Positions 9,239 through 19,371 of a stretch of DNA of 64,000 nucleotides are shown here, in pieces (position 1 is the stretch's first letter; every line of letters starts with the position of its first letter). The DNA lies in contig NZ_JABFHG010000006.1 in the NCBI RefSeq assembly GCF_013112485.1, positions 248,001 through 312,000 of the forward strand, in the 5' to 3' direction. Below the pieces are notes generated by a model. The model saw only the letters and a program-made list of their open reading frames with translations. It searched no databases and was not told the origin of the DNA. The translations under genes were made by a program, and so were the position numbers. The stretch is from Roseicella sp. DB1501. Its GTDB lineage: Bacteria; Pseudomonadota; Alphaproteobacteria; Acetobacterales; Acetobacteraceae.

Positions 9239-9538
9239 TCAAACCCGCAGGTCGAGCAGCGAGCCGCGCGGCAGGATCTGGCCGGGCTTGTTTGGCACGC
9301 TCTCGAGGCTGCGCTGCGCCGCGCCGGCCTCTTCCTGCGTGCGGACCGGCGCGGCGGGCGAGATGCCCCGGACCTGTTGCACATCCCCGGCCCGCCCGAC
9401 CGAGGGGGTGAAGGCGCTGAAGGACTGGCTGGCGATCATGCGCAGGATCATGCGGCCGAGATCCGAATCGGCGGTTAAGGCGGCCCGCCGGATCGGGCTG
9501 GCCCGGCGGTCGGGGAAGAAGGGGCCGGCGATGCGCAT
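9239..9538 (-). CDS. Small hypothetical protein
   Basis: A 99-residue open frame 65 bases downstream of pgk on the same strand. It has no signal peptide, membrane segment or known domain. The C-terminal end KPGQILPRGSLLDLRV looks like a conserved tail rather than random frame. A GAGG lies close before the ATG. Calling it real rests on its position, codon bias and ordered C-terminus; function unknown. Confidence 0.5.
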   Translation of the reverse strand: MRIAGPFFPDRRASPIRRAALTADSDLGRMILRMIASQSFSAFTPSVGRAGDVQQVRGISPAAPVRTQEEAGAAQRSLESVPNKPGQILPRGSLLDLRV

Positions 9539-9571
9539 GGCCTCAGGCTGCGCATCGCCGCTTTCATCGTC

Positions 9572-9596
9572 CAGTAACCTATGATTGGGTTACCGG
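9572..9596 (-). other. Hairpin between pgk and the small downstream gene
   Basis: GTAACC (9574-9579) pairs with GGTTAC (9588-9593), with flanking CC/GG extending the stem past one mismatch. There is no T-run on the minus strand after it, so it may be an mRNA processing or stability stem rather than a terminator. Confidence 0.4.
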
Positions 9597-9603
9597 AATG
9601 AGA

Positions 9604-10797
<1,194 letters not shown>

Positions 10798-10929
10798 GGA
10801 GGGTCCTTCGGGCGGCGTGCCTGCAGGGCCGCCGCGCCCGGAGGCGCGACCCCGCCCTGCGGCACCGGCATCGGGTCGCGGCGCGGGCCGGCCTGTCGGC
10901 GGCGCCGCGCCACGGCGGAAGGGAGGCTG

Positions 10930-10970
10930 CCCCGGCTTGCCGGGGATGCGGCGGGGCCGGTGGCCCCGCC
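10930..10970 (-). other. Tandem GC hairpins between gap and pgk
   Basis: Two perfect inverted repeats lie just after the gap stop codon on the minus strand: GGCGGGGCC-GGT-GGCCCCGCC (10950-10970) and CCCCGGC-TT-GCCGGGG (10930-10945). Neither has a T-run. They could protect the gap 3' end or lower pgk expression relative to gap by partial termination or processing. Confidence 0.55.
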
Positions 10971-10995
10971 CGATCAGCGAAGGTTCAGCGCGCGA

Positions 10996-12012
10996 TCAGA
11001 GCTTGCCGAAGAGCGCCATGGTGTCGCTCATGCGGTTCGAGAAGCCCCACTCGTTGTCGTACCAGGACAGAACGCGCACCAGCCCGCCATCGACCACCTG
11101 GGTCTGGGTGGCGTCGAAGGTGCTGCTGTGCGGGTCGTGGTTGAAGTCGACGCTGACCAGCGGCGCGGTGTTGTAGCCGAGGATGCCCTTCAGCTCGCCC
11201 TCGGCGGCCGCCTTCATCGCCGCGTTCACCGCCTCCTTCGTCACGCCTTCCTTCTTCGGCACGAAGTCGAGCGAGACGAGCGAGACGTTCGGCGTCGGGA
11301 TGCGGATGGCGGTGCCGTCCAGCTTGCCCTTCAGCTCCGGCAGCACCAGGCCGACCGCCTTGGCCGCGCCGGTGCTGGTCGGGATGGCGGAGACCGCCGC
11401 GGCACGCGCCCGGTGCAGGTCCTTGTGCAGCGTGTCGACCGTGTTCTGGTCGCCGGTATAGGCGTGGATGGTCACCATGTAGCCGCGCAGGATGCCGAAA
11501 TTGTCGTGCAGCACCTTGGCGACCGGGGCGAGGCAGTTGGTGGTGCAGGAGGCGTTGGAGATGACGGTCATCTCCTTGGTGAGGATCTTCTCGTTCACGC
11601 CGTAGACGATGGTCGCGTCGGCATTCTCGCCCGGTGCCGAGATCACCACCTTGCGGGCGCCGGCCTGCAGCAGGGCCGAGGCCTTCTCCTTGCTGGTGAA
11701 GATGCCCGTGCACTCGGCGGCGACGTCGATGCCCTTGAAGGGCACCTTGGTCGGGTCGCGCTCGGCGCTGACCGTGATCGGCGCGTAGCTGCGGCCATTC
11801 GCCTTGATGTGCAGCGTGTTGCCCTCGACCCCGATCTCGCCGGGGAAGCGGCCATGGACGCTGTCGTAGCGCAGCAGATGCGCATTGGCCTCGACCGAGC
11901 CGAGGTCGTTGATGGCGACGATCTCGACATCGTCCCGCCCGCTCTCGATGGCGGCGCGCAGCACCAGGCGCCCGATCCGCCCGAATCCGTTGATGGCGAC
12001 CTTCACGGCCAT
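10996..12012 (-). CDS. gap: Glyceraldehyde-3-phosphate dehydrogenase, type I
   Basis: A 338-residue GAPDH. The NAD-binding start is [10 protein letters not shown], the catalytic Cys is in [12 protein letters not shown], and the C-terminal [13 protein letters not shown] is standard. It oxidises glyceraldehyde-3-phosphate in glycolysis and runs in reverse in gluconeogenesis. It lies 43 bases after tkt and is cotranscribed with it by position. Confidence 0.97.
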   Translation of the reverse strand: MAVKVAINGFGRIGRLVLRAAIESGRDDVEIVAINDLGSVEANAHLLRYDSVHGRFPGEIGVEGNTLHIKANGRSYAPITVSAERDPTKVPFKGIDVAAECTGIFTSKEKASALLQAGARKVVISAPGENADATIVYGVNEKILTKEMTVISNASCTTNCLAPVAKVLHDNFGILRGYMVTIHAYTGDQNTVDTLHKDLHRARAAAVSAIPTSTGAAKAVGLVLPELKGKLDGTAIRIPTPNVSLVSLDFVPKKEGVTKEAVNAAMKAAAEGELKGILGYNTAPLVSVDFNHDPHSSTFDATQTQVVDGGLVRVLSWYDNEWGFSNRMSDTMALFGKL

Positions 12013-12055
12013 GATCCGTCGTCCTTCTTCCGGTCTTGTCTCTCTATATAGCCTA

Positions 12056-14095
12056 TCAGCCGAGGCGTTTCTTCACCGCATTGGCAACGGCTTCCGCCGT
12101 GATGCCGAAATGGCGGAACAGGTCCTCGGCCGGCGCCGAGGCACCGAAGCCATGCATGCCGACGAACAACCCCTCCGGCCCCAGCCAGCGCTCCCAGCCG
12201 AAGGGGATCGCCGCCTCGATGCCGACGCGCAGCGCCTCGCCGAGCACCTGCGCCTGGTAGCTTGCGTCCTGGGCGGCAAAGAGTTCCCAGGAGGGCAGCG
12301 AGACAACCGCGACGGGGATGCCCTCCGCCTCCAGCGCCGCCCGGGCGGCGAGCGCGGTGCCGACCTCAGAGCCGGTGGCGATCAGGGTGGCGCGGCGCGG
12401 CCCGGAGGCCTCCTCGACGACGTAACCGCCACGAGCACAACGATTCTCGCCGGCATCGCTGCGGAAGGCGGCGAGGTTCTGCCGCGACAGCGCCAGCACC
12501 GTCGGCCCGTCCGCCCGCTTCACCGCGAGTTCCCAGCACTCCGCTGTCTCCATCGCGTCGCCGGGGCGGAAGACCACGAGGTTCGGGATGGCGCGCAGGC
12601 TGGCCAGGGTCTCGACCGGCTGGTGGGTCGGCCCGTCCTCGCCGAGGCCGATGCTGTCATGCGTCAGCACATGGATCACCCGCTGGCGCATCAGCGCGGC
12701 GAGGCGGATGGCCGGGCGCATGTAGTCGGCGAAGACCAGGAAGGTGCCGGAATAGGGGATGATGCCGCCATGCAGGGCCATGCCGTTCATGGCCGCGGCC
12801 ATGCCGTGCTCCCGTACGCCATAATGGACATAACGCCCGGCGAAATTCCCGCGCGCGATGGAGGGCACGCCCTTCACATTGGTGTTGTTCGAGCCGGTGA
12901 GGTCGGCTGAGCCGCCGATCATCTCCGGCACCGCCGGCACCAGCGCCTCCAGCGCCTTCTGCGAGGCGACGCGGGTCGCCAGCTTCGGCCTGTCGACCGC
13001 GTGCTTCTGCCGCAGCTCGGCCAGCGGCTCGTGCCAGGCCTCGGGCAGGCGGCCCGCGACGGCGCGCTCGAACTCCGCCTGCATCGGGTGCTTGGCGAGA
13101 CGCTTCAGCCAGGCTCGGCGGGTGCCGGCGCCGCGGCGCCCGGCCTCCTCCCAGCGGGCGCGGATGCCGTCCGGCACCTCGAAGGGCGGGTAATTCCAGC
13201 CCAGCGCGCTCTTCGCCGCCGCCGCCTCGTTGGGGCCGAGCGGGCTGCCATGGCTGCCCGCGGTGCCGGCCTTGGTCGGCGCCGAGAAGCCGATGATGGT
13301 GCGGCAGGCGAGCAGCACCGGCCGGCGGCTGCGCATCGCCCAGGCGAGCGCCGCCTCCACCGCCGCCGCGTCATGCCCGTCGACGCGCCGCACCGCCCAG
13401 CCATAGGCCTGGAAGCGCTTCAGCGTGTCGTCGGTGAAGGAGAGGTCGGTGCCGCCATCAATGGTGACGCTGTTGTCGTCGTAGAGGACGCAGAGCTTCT
13501 CGAGCTGCAGATGCCCCGCGAGGGAGGCCGCCTCGTGGCTGATCCCCTCCTGCATGCAGCCATCGCCGGCGATGACCCAGGTGCGGTGGTCGACCAGCGA
13601 CTTGCCGAAGCGCGCCGCCAGGATGCGCTCGGCGAGCGCCATGCCGACGGCATTGGCGAGGCCCTGGCCGAGCGGCCCGGTCGTCGTCTCGATGCCCGGA
13701 TGCTCGCCGTATTCCGGATGCCCGGCGGCCGGCGAGTGGAGCTGGCGGAAGCGCTGCAGCTCCTCGATGCCCATGCCGGCATGGCCGGTCAGGTGCAGCA
13801 GGGCGTAGAGCAGCATCGAGCCATGGCCGGCCGAGAGGACGAAGCGGTCCCGGTCGGGCCAGCGCGGGTCGGAGGCGTCGAATTTCAGGAAGCGGGTGAA
13901 GAGGACGGTCGCCACATCCGCCATGCCCATCGGCATGCCGGGATGGCCGGACTTCGCCTTCTCGACCGCATCGATCGCCAGGGCCCGGATCGCATCCGCC
14001 ATCCGCCGCTCCTCGGTCGCCGGCCGGGCCAGGATGGCGGCCTGGGCGTCCAGGGCGGGGTTGGGGGCGTCGGGGCTCGGGGCAAGGCTGGCCAA
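12056..14095 (-). CDS. tkt: Transketolase
   Basis: A 679-residue thiamine-diphosphate enzyme exchanging two-carbon units in the pentose phosphate pathway. The TPP-binding [13 protein letters not shown], the [12 protein letters not shown] start region and the [11 protein letters not shown] motif of the pyrimidine-binding domain are present. The TTG start at 14095 is chosen because GGAG sits about ten bases upstream and it gives a normal length; the first in-frame ATG (14002) would remove 31 residues. It is the first gene of tkt-gap-pgk. Confidence 0.95.
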   Translation of the reverse strand: MASLAPSPDAPNPALDAQAAILARPATEERRMADAIRALAIDAVEKAKSGHPGMPMGMADVATVLFTRFLKFDASDPRWPDRDRFVLSAGHGSMLLYALLHLTGHAGMGIEELQRFRQLHSPAAGHPEYGEHPGIETTTGPLGQGLANAVGMALAERILAARFGKSLVDHRTWVIAGDGCMQEGISHEAASLAGHLQLEKLCVLYDDNSVTIDGGTDLSFTDDTLKRFQAYGWAVRRVDGHDAAAVEAALAWAMRSRRPVLLACRTIIGFSAPTKAGTAGSHGSPLGPNEAAAAKSALGWNYPPFEVPDGIRARWEEAGRRGAGTRRAWLKRLAKHPMQAEFERAVAGRLPEAWHEPLAELRQKHAVDRPKLATRVASQKALEALVPAVPEMIGGSADLTGSNNTNVKGVPSIARGNFAGRYVHYGVREHGMAAAMNGMALHGGIIPYSGTFLVFADYMRPAIRLAALMRQRVIHVLTHDSIGLGEDGPTHQPVETLASLRAIPNLVVFRPGDAMETAECWELAVKRADGPTVLALSRQNLAAFRSDAGENRCARGGYVVEEASGPRRATLIATGSEVGTALAARAALEAEGIPVAVVSLPSWELFAAQDASYQAQVLGEALRVGIEAAIPFGWERWLGPEGLFVGMHGFGASAPAEDLFRHFGITAEAVANAVKKRLG

Positions 14096-14120
14096 GGCGC
14101 GGGTCTCCGGAACGCCCGGC

Positions 14121-14149
14121 CCTATACGGCGATGGGCGGGAGCGGGCAA
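14121..14149 (-). promoter_or_regulatory. Candidate sigma-70 promoter for tkt-gap-pgk
   Basis: On the minus strand TTGCCC (14149-14144) and TATAGG (14126-14121) are separated by exactly 17 bases, ending 25 bases before the proposed TTG start. The match is close to the housekeeping consensus in an otherwise GC-rich spacer. Confidence 0.5.
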
Positions 14150-14249
14150 CCGCACCCCGGCCTGCCCGCCCGGCGCGCGTCGCCGAGGGAGCGACCACCG
14201 GCACCGGTCCGCCATGGCGGACGGGATCGGCCGGGCGATATAGGGCGTC

Positions 14250-14990
14250 ATGGATCCCGCTGCGCTCCCGGCCGCCTCCGACGGCTTGCCGCCACCGCCG
14301 CCCGGGCCGCCCGAGCAGCATTTCACCGGCTCGGAGACGGTGCGGGACCTCGTCATCGGCATGGCCGACGGCCTCACCGTGCCCTTCGCCCTGGCCGCCG
14401 GCCTCTCGGGCGCCGTCGCCGCCAACCCGCTGATCGTCACCGCTGGCCTCGCCGAGATCGCCGCGGGCTGCGTCGCCATGGGGCTCGGCGGCTACCTCGC
14501 CGCCCGCACCGACGCGCAGCACTACGTCGCCGAGCGGCGCCGCGAGGAGGCGGAGACGCAGGACTTCCCCGACCGCGAGCGATGGGAGGTGGCGGCGATC
14601 CTGCATCGCTACGGGCTGCGCGGCGCGGTGCTGCAGCAGGCGACCGAGGCGGTGGCGAGCGACCGCCGGCGCTGGGTCGATTTCATGATGCGCTTCGAGC
14701 TGGAGCTCGCCGAGCCGGGCGCGGGGCGGGCGCTGCGCTCGGCGGCGACCATCGGCGGCGCCTATGTGGTGGGCGGGCTGATCCCGCTCTCCCCCTACAT
14801 GCTGCTGGACGAGAGTCGCCCGGCGCTGGTCGCCTCCTGCGCCCTGACCGGCGCGGCGCTGCTCGCCTTCGGTTGGCTGAAGGCGCGGGCGACCGACCTG
14901 CCGGCGCTGCGCGGGGCGCTGCAGACGCTCGGCATCGGCGGGCTGGCGGCGGCGGCGGCCTTTGCGGTGGCGCGGATGGTCGGCGGCTAG
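14250..14990 (+). CDS. VIT/CCC1-family membrane protein
   Basis: A 246-residue membrane protein of the VIT1/CCC1 family (vacuolar iron or manganese transporters and relatives). The first helix contains [20 protein letters not shown], and [20 protein letters not shown] followed by a charged Glu/Arg-rich segment matches the family's cytoplasmic metal-binding region. About five membrane spans can be seen. Iron or manganese transport is inferred from the family. It is divergent from tkt. Its TAG stop is the first part of an intergenic repeat. Confidence 0.85.
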   Translation: MDPAALPAASDGLPPPPPGPPEQHFTGSETVRDLVIGMADGLTVPFALAAGLSGAVAANPLIVTAGLAEIAAGCVAMGLGGYLAARTDAQHYVAERRREEAETQDFPDRERWEVAAILHRYGLRGAVLQQATEAVASDRRRWVDFMMRFELELAEPGAGRALRSAATIGGAYVVGGLIPLSPYMLLDESRPALVASCALTGAALLAFGWLKARATDLPALRGALQTLGIGGLAAAAAFAVARMVGG

Positions 14991-15094
14991 AGCGTGATCG
15001 CTTGGGGTGGACGCACCGAAAGGCGTGCCTCACGCGATCACACAACGGCCTGGACCATGATCCGCGACCCTGTGTGAGCGGATCATGGTCCAGA
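14989..15094 (+). repeat. Intergenic repeat family 2, copy a
   Basis: Starts within the stop codon of the VIT-family gene. GTGATCGC (14994-15001) pairs with GCGATCAC (15034-15041), and TGGACCATGATCCGC (15051-15065) pairs perfectly over 15 bases with its complement at 15078-15092. A second copy, with the same order of modules and scattered differences, is at 56513-56619. Confidence 0.8.
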
Positions 15095-15116
15095 GCATTT
15101 TCCGTTCACCTGCGTT

Positions 15117-15152
15117 CACGGACCGGTCCGAGGCTTCGAACGGGACCCGCCG
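15117..15152 (+). repeat. Fragment of the multi-hairpin element, copy R7
   Basis: Only GGACCGGTCCGAGG, a CGAACGGG loop and CCCGCCGG remain, matching the first two modules of copies R1-R3 and R5. It lies directly before the 3' end of the convergent HerA-like gene. Confidence 0.6.
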
Positions 15153-15163
15153 GCCGGACTGCG

Positions 15164-16831
15164 TCAGCGCTTCAGGATCGAGCCGAGCACGCCGCGCAGC
15201 ACGGCATTGCCGATCTGCCGGCCGACCGAGCTGCCGACGCTGCGGGCCACCGACTTGGTCATCGCCTCGAGCGGGCTCTGCCGCCGACCGCCGCCGCCCG
15301 TCAGGACCTGGCCGATCACCTCGCCCCAGCCACCGCCACTGCCACCGCCACCGGCCGCACCGCCGCCGCCACGCTGCTGCGGCGGCTGCGGCGCCGGGCC
15401 GGACCAGGGGCCCGACCAGGGGCCGGGCGCATCACGGCGTCCTCCCTGCGGCAGGCTGTCCGGCCCGGAGCGCACCGGCACCACCACGCCGCCCCAGGGA
15501 TTGTCGTCGCGCACCGGCGCCGGGCCGGTCGGCCGGGGCCCGGCGGCCGGTTCCCCGGTGGCGCGGCCGACCAGCCGCTCATAGGCGCTCTCGCGGTCGA
15601 CCGCCGTGTCGTAATGCCCGGCGAGCGGGCTCTTCTGCATCAGCGCCGCCCGCTCCTCCGGCGTCACCGGCCCGATGCGGCCACGCGGCGGCACCACCCG
15701 CGCCCGCTCGACGATGGAGGGCGTGCCATCCGCCTGCAGGGTCGAGACCAGCGCCTCACCCACCGCCAAGTGCGAGATCGCCTCCTCCGTGTTCAGGCGC
15801 GGATTCGGCCGGAAGGTCTCGGCCGCGGCGCGCACCGCCTTCTGCTCGGCGGGCGTGAAGGCGCGCAGCGCGTGCTGCACCCGGTTGCCGAGCTGGCCCA
15901 GCACCGTCCCCGGCAGGTCCAGCGGGTTCTGGGTGACGAAATAGATGCCGATCCCCTTCGAGCGGATCAGCCGCACCACCTGCTCCACCTTCTCGACCAG
16001 CGCCTTCGGGGCGTCGCGGAAGAGCAGATGCGCCTCATCGAAGAAGAAGACGAGCTTCGGCTTGTCGAGGTCGCCCACCTCCGGCAGCTCCTCGAACAGC
16101 TCGCTGAGCAGCCAGAGCAGGAAGGTGGCGTAGAGGCGCGGACTCTGCACCAGCTTGTCGGCCGCCAGGATGTTCACCGAGCCGCGGCCGGCCGGCGTGA
16201 CCAGCATCAGGTCCTGCAGCGACAGGGCCGGCTCGCCGAAGAACTGCTCGCCGCCGGCCTGCTCCAGCACCAGCAGCCGGCGCTGGATGGTGCCGATGGT
16301 GGTCTTGCTCACCTGGCCGTAATGGTCCCGCAGCTCCGCGGCGCGGTCCGCGACATGCGCCAGGATCGCCCGCAGGTCCTTGAAATCGAGCAGCAGCAGC
16401 CCCTCGTCGTCGGCGACCTTGAAGGCGATGTTGAGCACACCTTCCTGGGTGTCGTTCAGCTCCAGCATGCGCGAGAGCAGCAGCGGCCCCATCTCGGCGA
16501 CGGTCGCGCGCAGCGAATGGCCCTGCTGGCCGAAGACGTCCCAGAACACCACCGGGGCGGCCTCATAGGCGTAGTCCGCCTCGCCGAGCTCATGGGCGCG
16601 GGCCTCGAATTTCGGGTTGGGCCTGCCAGGGAGGGCGATGCCCGAGAGGTCGCCCTTGATGTCGGCGGCGAAGACCGGGACGCCGGCGCGGGAGAAGCCC
16701 TCGGCCATGACCTGCAGGGTCACGGTCTTGCCGGTGCCGGTGGCGCCGGCGACCAGCCCGTGGCGGTTGGCGCGGGAGAGCAGGAGCTCGCAGGGTTTCT
16801 CGCCCCGGCCGATCAGGATGCTCTCCGCCAT
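15164..16831 (-). CDS. HerA-like helicase-domain ATPase (DUF853)
   Basis: A 555-residue member of the DUF853 (YjgR-like) family of HerA/FtsK-type ATPases. ILIGRGEKPCELLLSRANRHGLV precedes the Walker A motif GATGTGKT, and KLVFFFDEAHLL is Walker B. A Gly-rich linker near residue 490 and a C-terminal segment with repeated SVGRQIG-type residues end the protein, as in this family. The cellular role of DUF853 proteins is not established. It stands alone on the minus strand. Confidence 0.88.
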   Translation of the reverse strand: MAESILIGRGEKPCELLLSRANRHGLVAGATGTGKTVTLQVMAEGFSRAGVPVFAADIKGDLSGIALPGRPNPKFEARAHELGEADYAYEAAPVVFWDVFGQQGHSLRATVAEMGPLLLSRMLELNDTQEGVLNIAFKVADDEGLLLLDFKDLRAILAHVADRAAELRDHYGQVSKTTIGTIQRRLLVLEQAGGEQFFGEPALSLQDLMLVTPAGRGSVNILAADKLVQSPRLYATFLLWLLSELFEELPEVGDLDKPKLVFFFDEAHLLFRDAPKALVEKVEQVVRLIRSKGIGIYFVTQNPLDLPGTVLGQLGNRVQHALRAFTPAEQKAVRAAAETFRPNPRLNTEEAISHLAVGEALVSTLQADGTPSIVERARVVPPRGRIGPVTPEERAALMQKSPLAGHYDTAVDRESAYERLVGRATGEPAAGPRPTGPAPVRDDNPWGGVVVPVRSGPDSLPQGGRRDAPGPWSGPWSGPAPQPPQQRGGGGAAGGGGSGGGWGEVIGQVLTGGGGRRQSPLEAMTKSVARSVGSSVGRQIGNAVLRGVLGSILKR

Positions 16832-16913
16832 CGCAACTCCCTCCTTCTTCGGGCGCCACCGGCCCCGGGCACGGCACCACCGGCATGGATGCCCGGATAG
16901 CCGGGCATGATGC

Positions 16914-17345
16914 TCAACGCCCGGCAGCCCTGCGCTGGGTTTCTTCCAATTCCAACGCCCGGTCCGCCGTCAGCCGGGCGACGCAATCCGCCGCGGCGAT
17001 GCGCGACAGGGTGCCGCCCTCGGCGGCGAGTTCTCCCTGCGCCGCGCAGGAGCGATCGCGATAGGCGATCCAGGCCCGCTGCGCGTCCCGCAACAGCGCC
17101 TTGGTCTCCGCGTTCCAGCCGGGGTCGCGCATGATGCCGCCATAGGCGGCGTTGAGGCGCCGGTCCCAGCGGCCGGCCTCTTCGTTACTGCATTGCACCA
17201 TCGCCGGCGTGACTCCCCCGGCGCGGTCGAGGCAGGCGGCATAGGCGGGTGTTGCCCGCTCGGGCGTCGCGGCCGCCTGGCCATGCGCCGCCGCGCCCGG
17301 AAGCAAGAGGAGTGCGGCGGCGGTCAGGCGGTGCATCGACGGCAT
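16914..17345 (-). CDS. LprI-like secreted protein (DUF1311)
   Basis: A 143-residue protein with an N-terminal signal peptide (cleavage near AHGQA, residue 23) and a lysozyme-inhibitor LprI-like domain. [36 protein letters not shown] and [14 protein letters not shown] give the four conserved cysteines and the W..YRD..C motif. Binding or inhibiting host lysozyme is known for some relatives only. The start may be at 17336 (MHRLTA) instead of 17345. Confidence 0.85.
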   Translation of the reverse strand: MPSMHRLTAAALLLLPGAAAHGQAAATPERATPAYAACLDRAGGVTPAMVQCSNEEAGRWDRRLNAAYGGIMRDPGWNAETKALLRDAQRAWIAYRDRSCAAQGELAAEGGTLSRIAAADCVARLTADRALELEETQRRAAGR

Positions 17346-17404
17346 GTCCGGTCGTTCCCCTGGCAGCTATACGCCGCGCCTGCCCGGCGCAAGGGCGATC
17401 CCGC

Positions 17405-17433
17405 TTGCATCCCCCACCCACCATCGCTATACG
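17405..17433 (+). promoter_or_regulatory. Candidate sigma-70 promoter for rpmI-rplT
   Basis: TTGCAT (17405-17410) and TATACG (17428-17433) are 17 bases apart, about 95 bases upstream of rpmI. The string CTATACGCCG also occurs near 17366, so a second start site is possible. infC, often just upstream of rpmI in bacteria, is not here. Confidence 0.45.
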
Positions 17434-17527
17434 CCGCCCTCCCCGCGCGCCGGTGCTTGTCTGGGCATGCCCGGCCGCGTTCCCGCGTCCCCGTCCCGGG
17501 ACGCCTCCCGACCGCAGGAGGTCCGAA

Positions 17528-17734
17528 ATGCCCAAGATGAAGACGAAGTCTTCGGTGAAGAAGCGCTTCAAGACCACGGCCACCGGCAAGGTGCTGGCCG
17601 GCCCGGGCAAGAAGCGGCACATGCTGCGCAACCGCTCCTCCAAGGTGAAGCGGCAGAACACCGGCACCCAGGTTCTGCGCCACCAGGACGGGCTGACCGT
17701 CCTGCAATGGGCCCCCTACGGGCTGGTCCGGTAA
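17528..17734 (+). CDS. rpmI: 50S ribosomal protein L35
   Basis: A 68-residue, strongly basic protein beginning [15 protein letters not shown], the L35 signature, with [13 protein letters not shown] in the middle. It is a late-assembling large-subunit protein. A GGAGG ribosome-binding site lies nine bases before the ATG. rplT follows 15 bases after the stop, the universal order. The N-terminal extensions that are open upstream are not part of L35. Confidence 0.98.
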   Translation: MPKMKTKSSVKKRFKTTATGKVLAGPGKKRHMLRNRSSKVKRQNTGTQVLRHQDGLTVLQWAPYGLVR

Positions 17735-17749
17735 GAAGGAGCGCACGCC

Positions 17750-18136
17750 ATGGCACGTGTGAAGCGCGGCGTCACCGCCCACGCCCGTCACAAGAAGGTC
17801 CTCCGGCTGGCCAAGGGCTATGTCGGCCGGTCCTCGACCAACTACCGCCCCGCCCTGCAGCGGGTCGAGAAGGCGCTGCAATACGCCTATCGCGACCGCC
17901 GCAACAAGAAGCGCGACTTCCGGGGCCTGTGGATCCAGCGGATCAACGCCGCGGTGCGCGAGCACGGGCTGACCTATTCCCAGTTCATCGCCGGCGTGAA
18001 GGCGGCGGGGATCGAGCTGGACCGGAAGGTGATGGCGGCCATCGCCTTCGACGATCCGTCGAGCTTCGCGGCGCTGGTCGAGAAGGCCCGCGCTGCACGG
18101 TCTGCCCCCTTGGCTGCGGCCAAGCCGGCCGCCTGA
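17750..18136 (+). CDS. rplT: 50S ribosomal protein L20
   Basis: A 128-residue L20 beginning [18 protein letters not shown], with [12 protein letters not shown] and the [20 protein letters not shown] core. It binds 23S rRNA early in large-subunit assembly and in several bacteria represses its own operon. The last dozen residues are an Ala/Pro-rich tail beyond the usual end. A terminator follows about 32 bases after the stop. Confidence 0.98.
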   Translation: MARVKRGVTAHARHKKVLRLAKGYVGRSSTNYRPALQRVEKALQYAYRDRRNKKRDFRGLWIQRINAAVREHGLTYSQFIAGVKAAGIELDRKVMAAIAFDDPSSFAALVEKARAARSAPLAAAKPAA

Positions 18137-18167
18137 CACTTCCCGCTTCGGAAGTCTGACGCAGAGA

Positions 18168-18199
18168 GGGGCCGCTCCCGGCAGGGTGCGGCCTTTTTC
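18168..18199 (+). terminator. Intrinsic terminator or attenuator between rplT and pheS
   Basis: GGGCCGC (18169-18175) pairs with GCGGCC (18188-18193), followed by five Ts. A smaller stem, ACTTCC-CGCTTC-GGAAGT, lies at 18138-18155. It sits 65 bases before pheS and would separate ribosomal protein and synthetase transcription unless read through. Confidence 0.8.
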
Positions 18200-18263
18200 G
18201 TTCGCGGCCGGCGGAGGCCCCCTGCCGCACCGGTCCGCCCCCAAGATTTCGGGACGCTGAGAG

Positions 18264-19370
18264 ATGAGCGAGACGACCAAGCCGGGCGACGACCTCGCCG
18301 CCCTCGAGGCCGAGACGGCGGCGGCGCTGGACGCGGCCGGCGACCTGCGCGCCTGGGACGCGGTGCGCGTCGGCCTGCTGGGCAAGAGCGGCCGCCTGAC
18401 CGCGCTGCTGAAGGGCCTCGGCCAGGTGCCGGCCGAGCAGCGGCGGGAGCGCGGCGCGGCGCTCAACCGGCTGAAGACGGCGCTGGAAGGCCGGATCGAG
18501 GCCCGCCGCACGGCGCTTGAGGCGGCGGCGCTGGAGGCCCGCCTCGCCGCCGAGCGCATGGACGTCACCCTGCCGCCGCGGCCGCACCCGCCGGGCGGCG
18601 CCGAGGTGGGCGGCATCCACCCGATCAGCCGCACCGTCGAGGAGCTGGTCGCCCTCTTCGGCGCCCAGGGCTTCTCGGTCGCCGAAGGGCCGGACATCGA
18701 GAGCGACTGGCACAATTTCGGCGCCCTCAACATCCCCGAGCACCATCCGGCGCGGCAGGACCACGACACGTTCTATCTGCCGGCCCTGCCGGGCGGGAAT
18801 GGCCGCCGGCCGGTGCTGCGCACCCACACCTCGCCGGTGCAGATCCGCACCATGGTGGCGCAGGAGCCGCCGATCCGCGTCATCGTCCCCGGCCGCACCT
18901 GGCGCGCCGACCACGATGCGACACACAGCCCGATGTTCCATCAGGTGGAAGGGCTGGTGATCGATCGCGGCATCACCCTCGGCCACCTGAAGGGCTGCCT
19001 GATCGACTTCCTGCGCGGCTTCTTCGGCATCGCCGACCTGCCGGTGCGTTTCCGCGCTTCCTACTTCCCCTTCACCGAGCCCTCGATGGAGGTGGATATC
19101 GGCTGGGACCGGAAGTCCGGCGAGCTCGGCAAGGGCACGGACTGGCTGGAGATCCTCGGCAGCGGCATGGTGCATCCGCGCGTGCTGGCCAATTGCGGCA
19201 TCGACCCGCGGGAGTGGCAGGGCTTCGCCTTCGGCATGGGCATCGAGCGCATCACCATGCTGAAGCACGGCATGCCCGACCTCCGCCCCTTCTACGAGAG
19301 CGATCTGCGCTGGCTGCGCCACTACGCGGCCGACCCGCTCTCGCCCCCCTCCCTGGCGGAGGGCGTGTGA
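18264..19370 (+). CDS. pheS: Phenylalanyl-tRNA synthetase alpha subunit
   Basis: A 368-residue class II synthetase alpha chain; with PheT it forms the heterotetramer charging tRNA-Phe. The N-terminal coiled coil covers about residues 1-100. The catalytic domain carries HPISRTVEELV, LRTHTSPVQIRTM, GRTWRADHDATHSPMFHQ (motif 2) and GFAFGMGIERITML (motif 3). It ends one base before pheT's GATG, so the pair is coupled. Start at 18264 follows a GAGAG. Confidence 0.98.
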   Translation: MSETTKPGDDLAALEAETAAALDAAGDLRAWDAVRVGLLGKSGRLTALLKGLGQVPAEQRRERGAALNRLKTALEGRIEARRTALEAAALEARLAAERMDVTLPPRPHPPGGAEVGGIHPISRTVEELVALFGAQGFSVAEGPDIESDWHNFGALNIPEHHPARQDHDTFYLPALPGGNGRRPVLRTHTSPVQIRTMVAQEPPIRVIVPGRTWRADHDATHSPMFHQVEGLVIDRGITLGHLKGCLIDFLRGFFGIADLPVRFRASYFPFTEPSMEVDIGWDRKSGELGKGTDWLEILGSGMVHPRVLANCGIDPREWQGFAFGMGIERITMLKHGMPDLRPFYESDLRWLRHYAADPLSPPSLAEGV

Positions 19371-19371
19371 G

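Noticed and set aside
18186-18260. Phenylalanine-containing leader peptide before pheS
   Set aside because: A GTG frame holds two Phe codons, but they are not adjacent, there is no ribosome-binding site, and the frame begins within the terminator stem.
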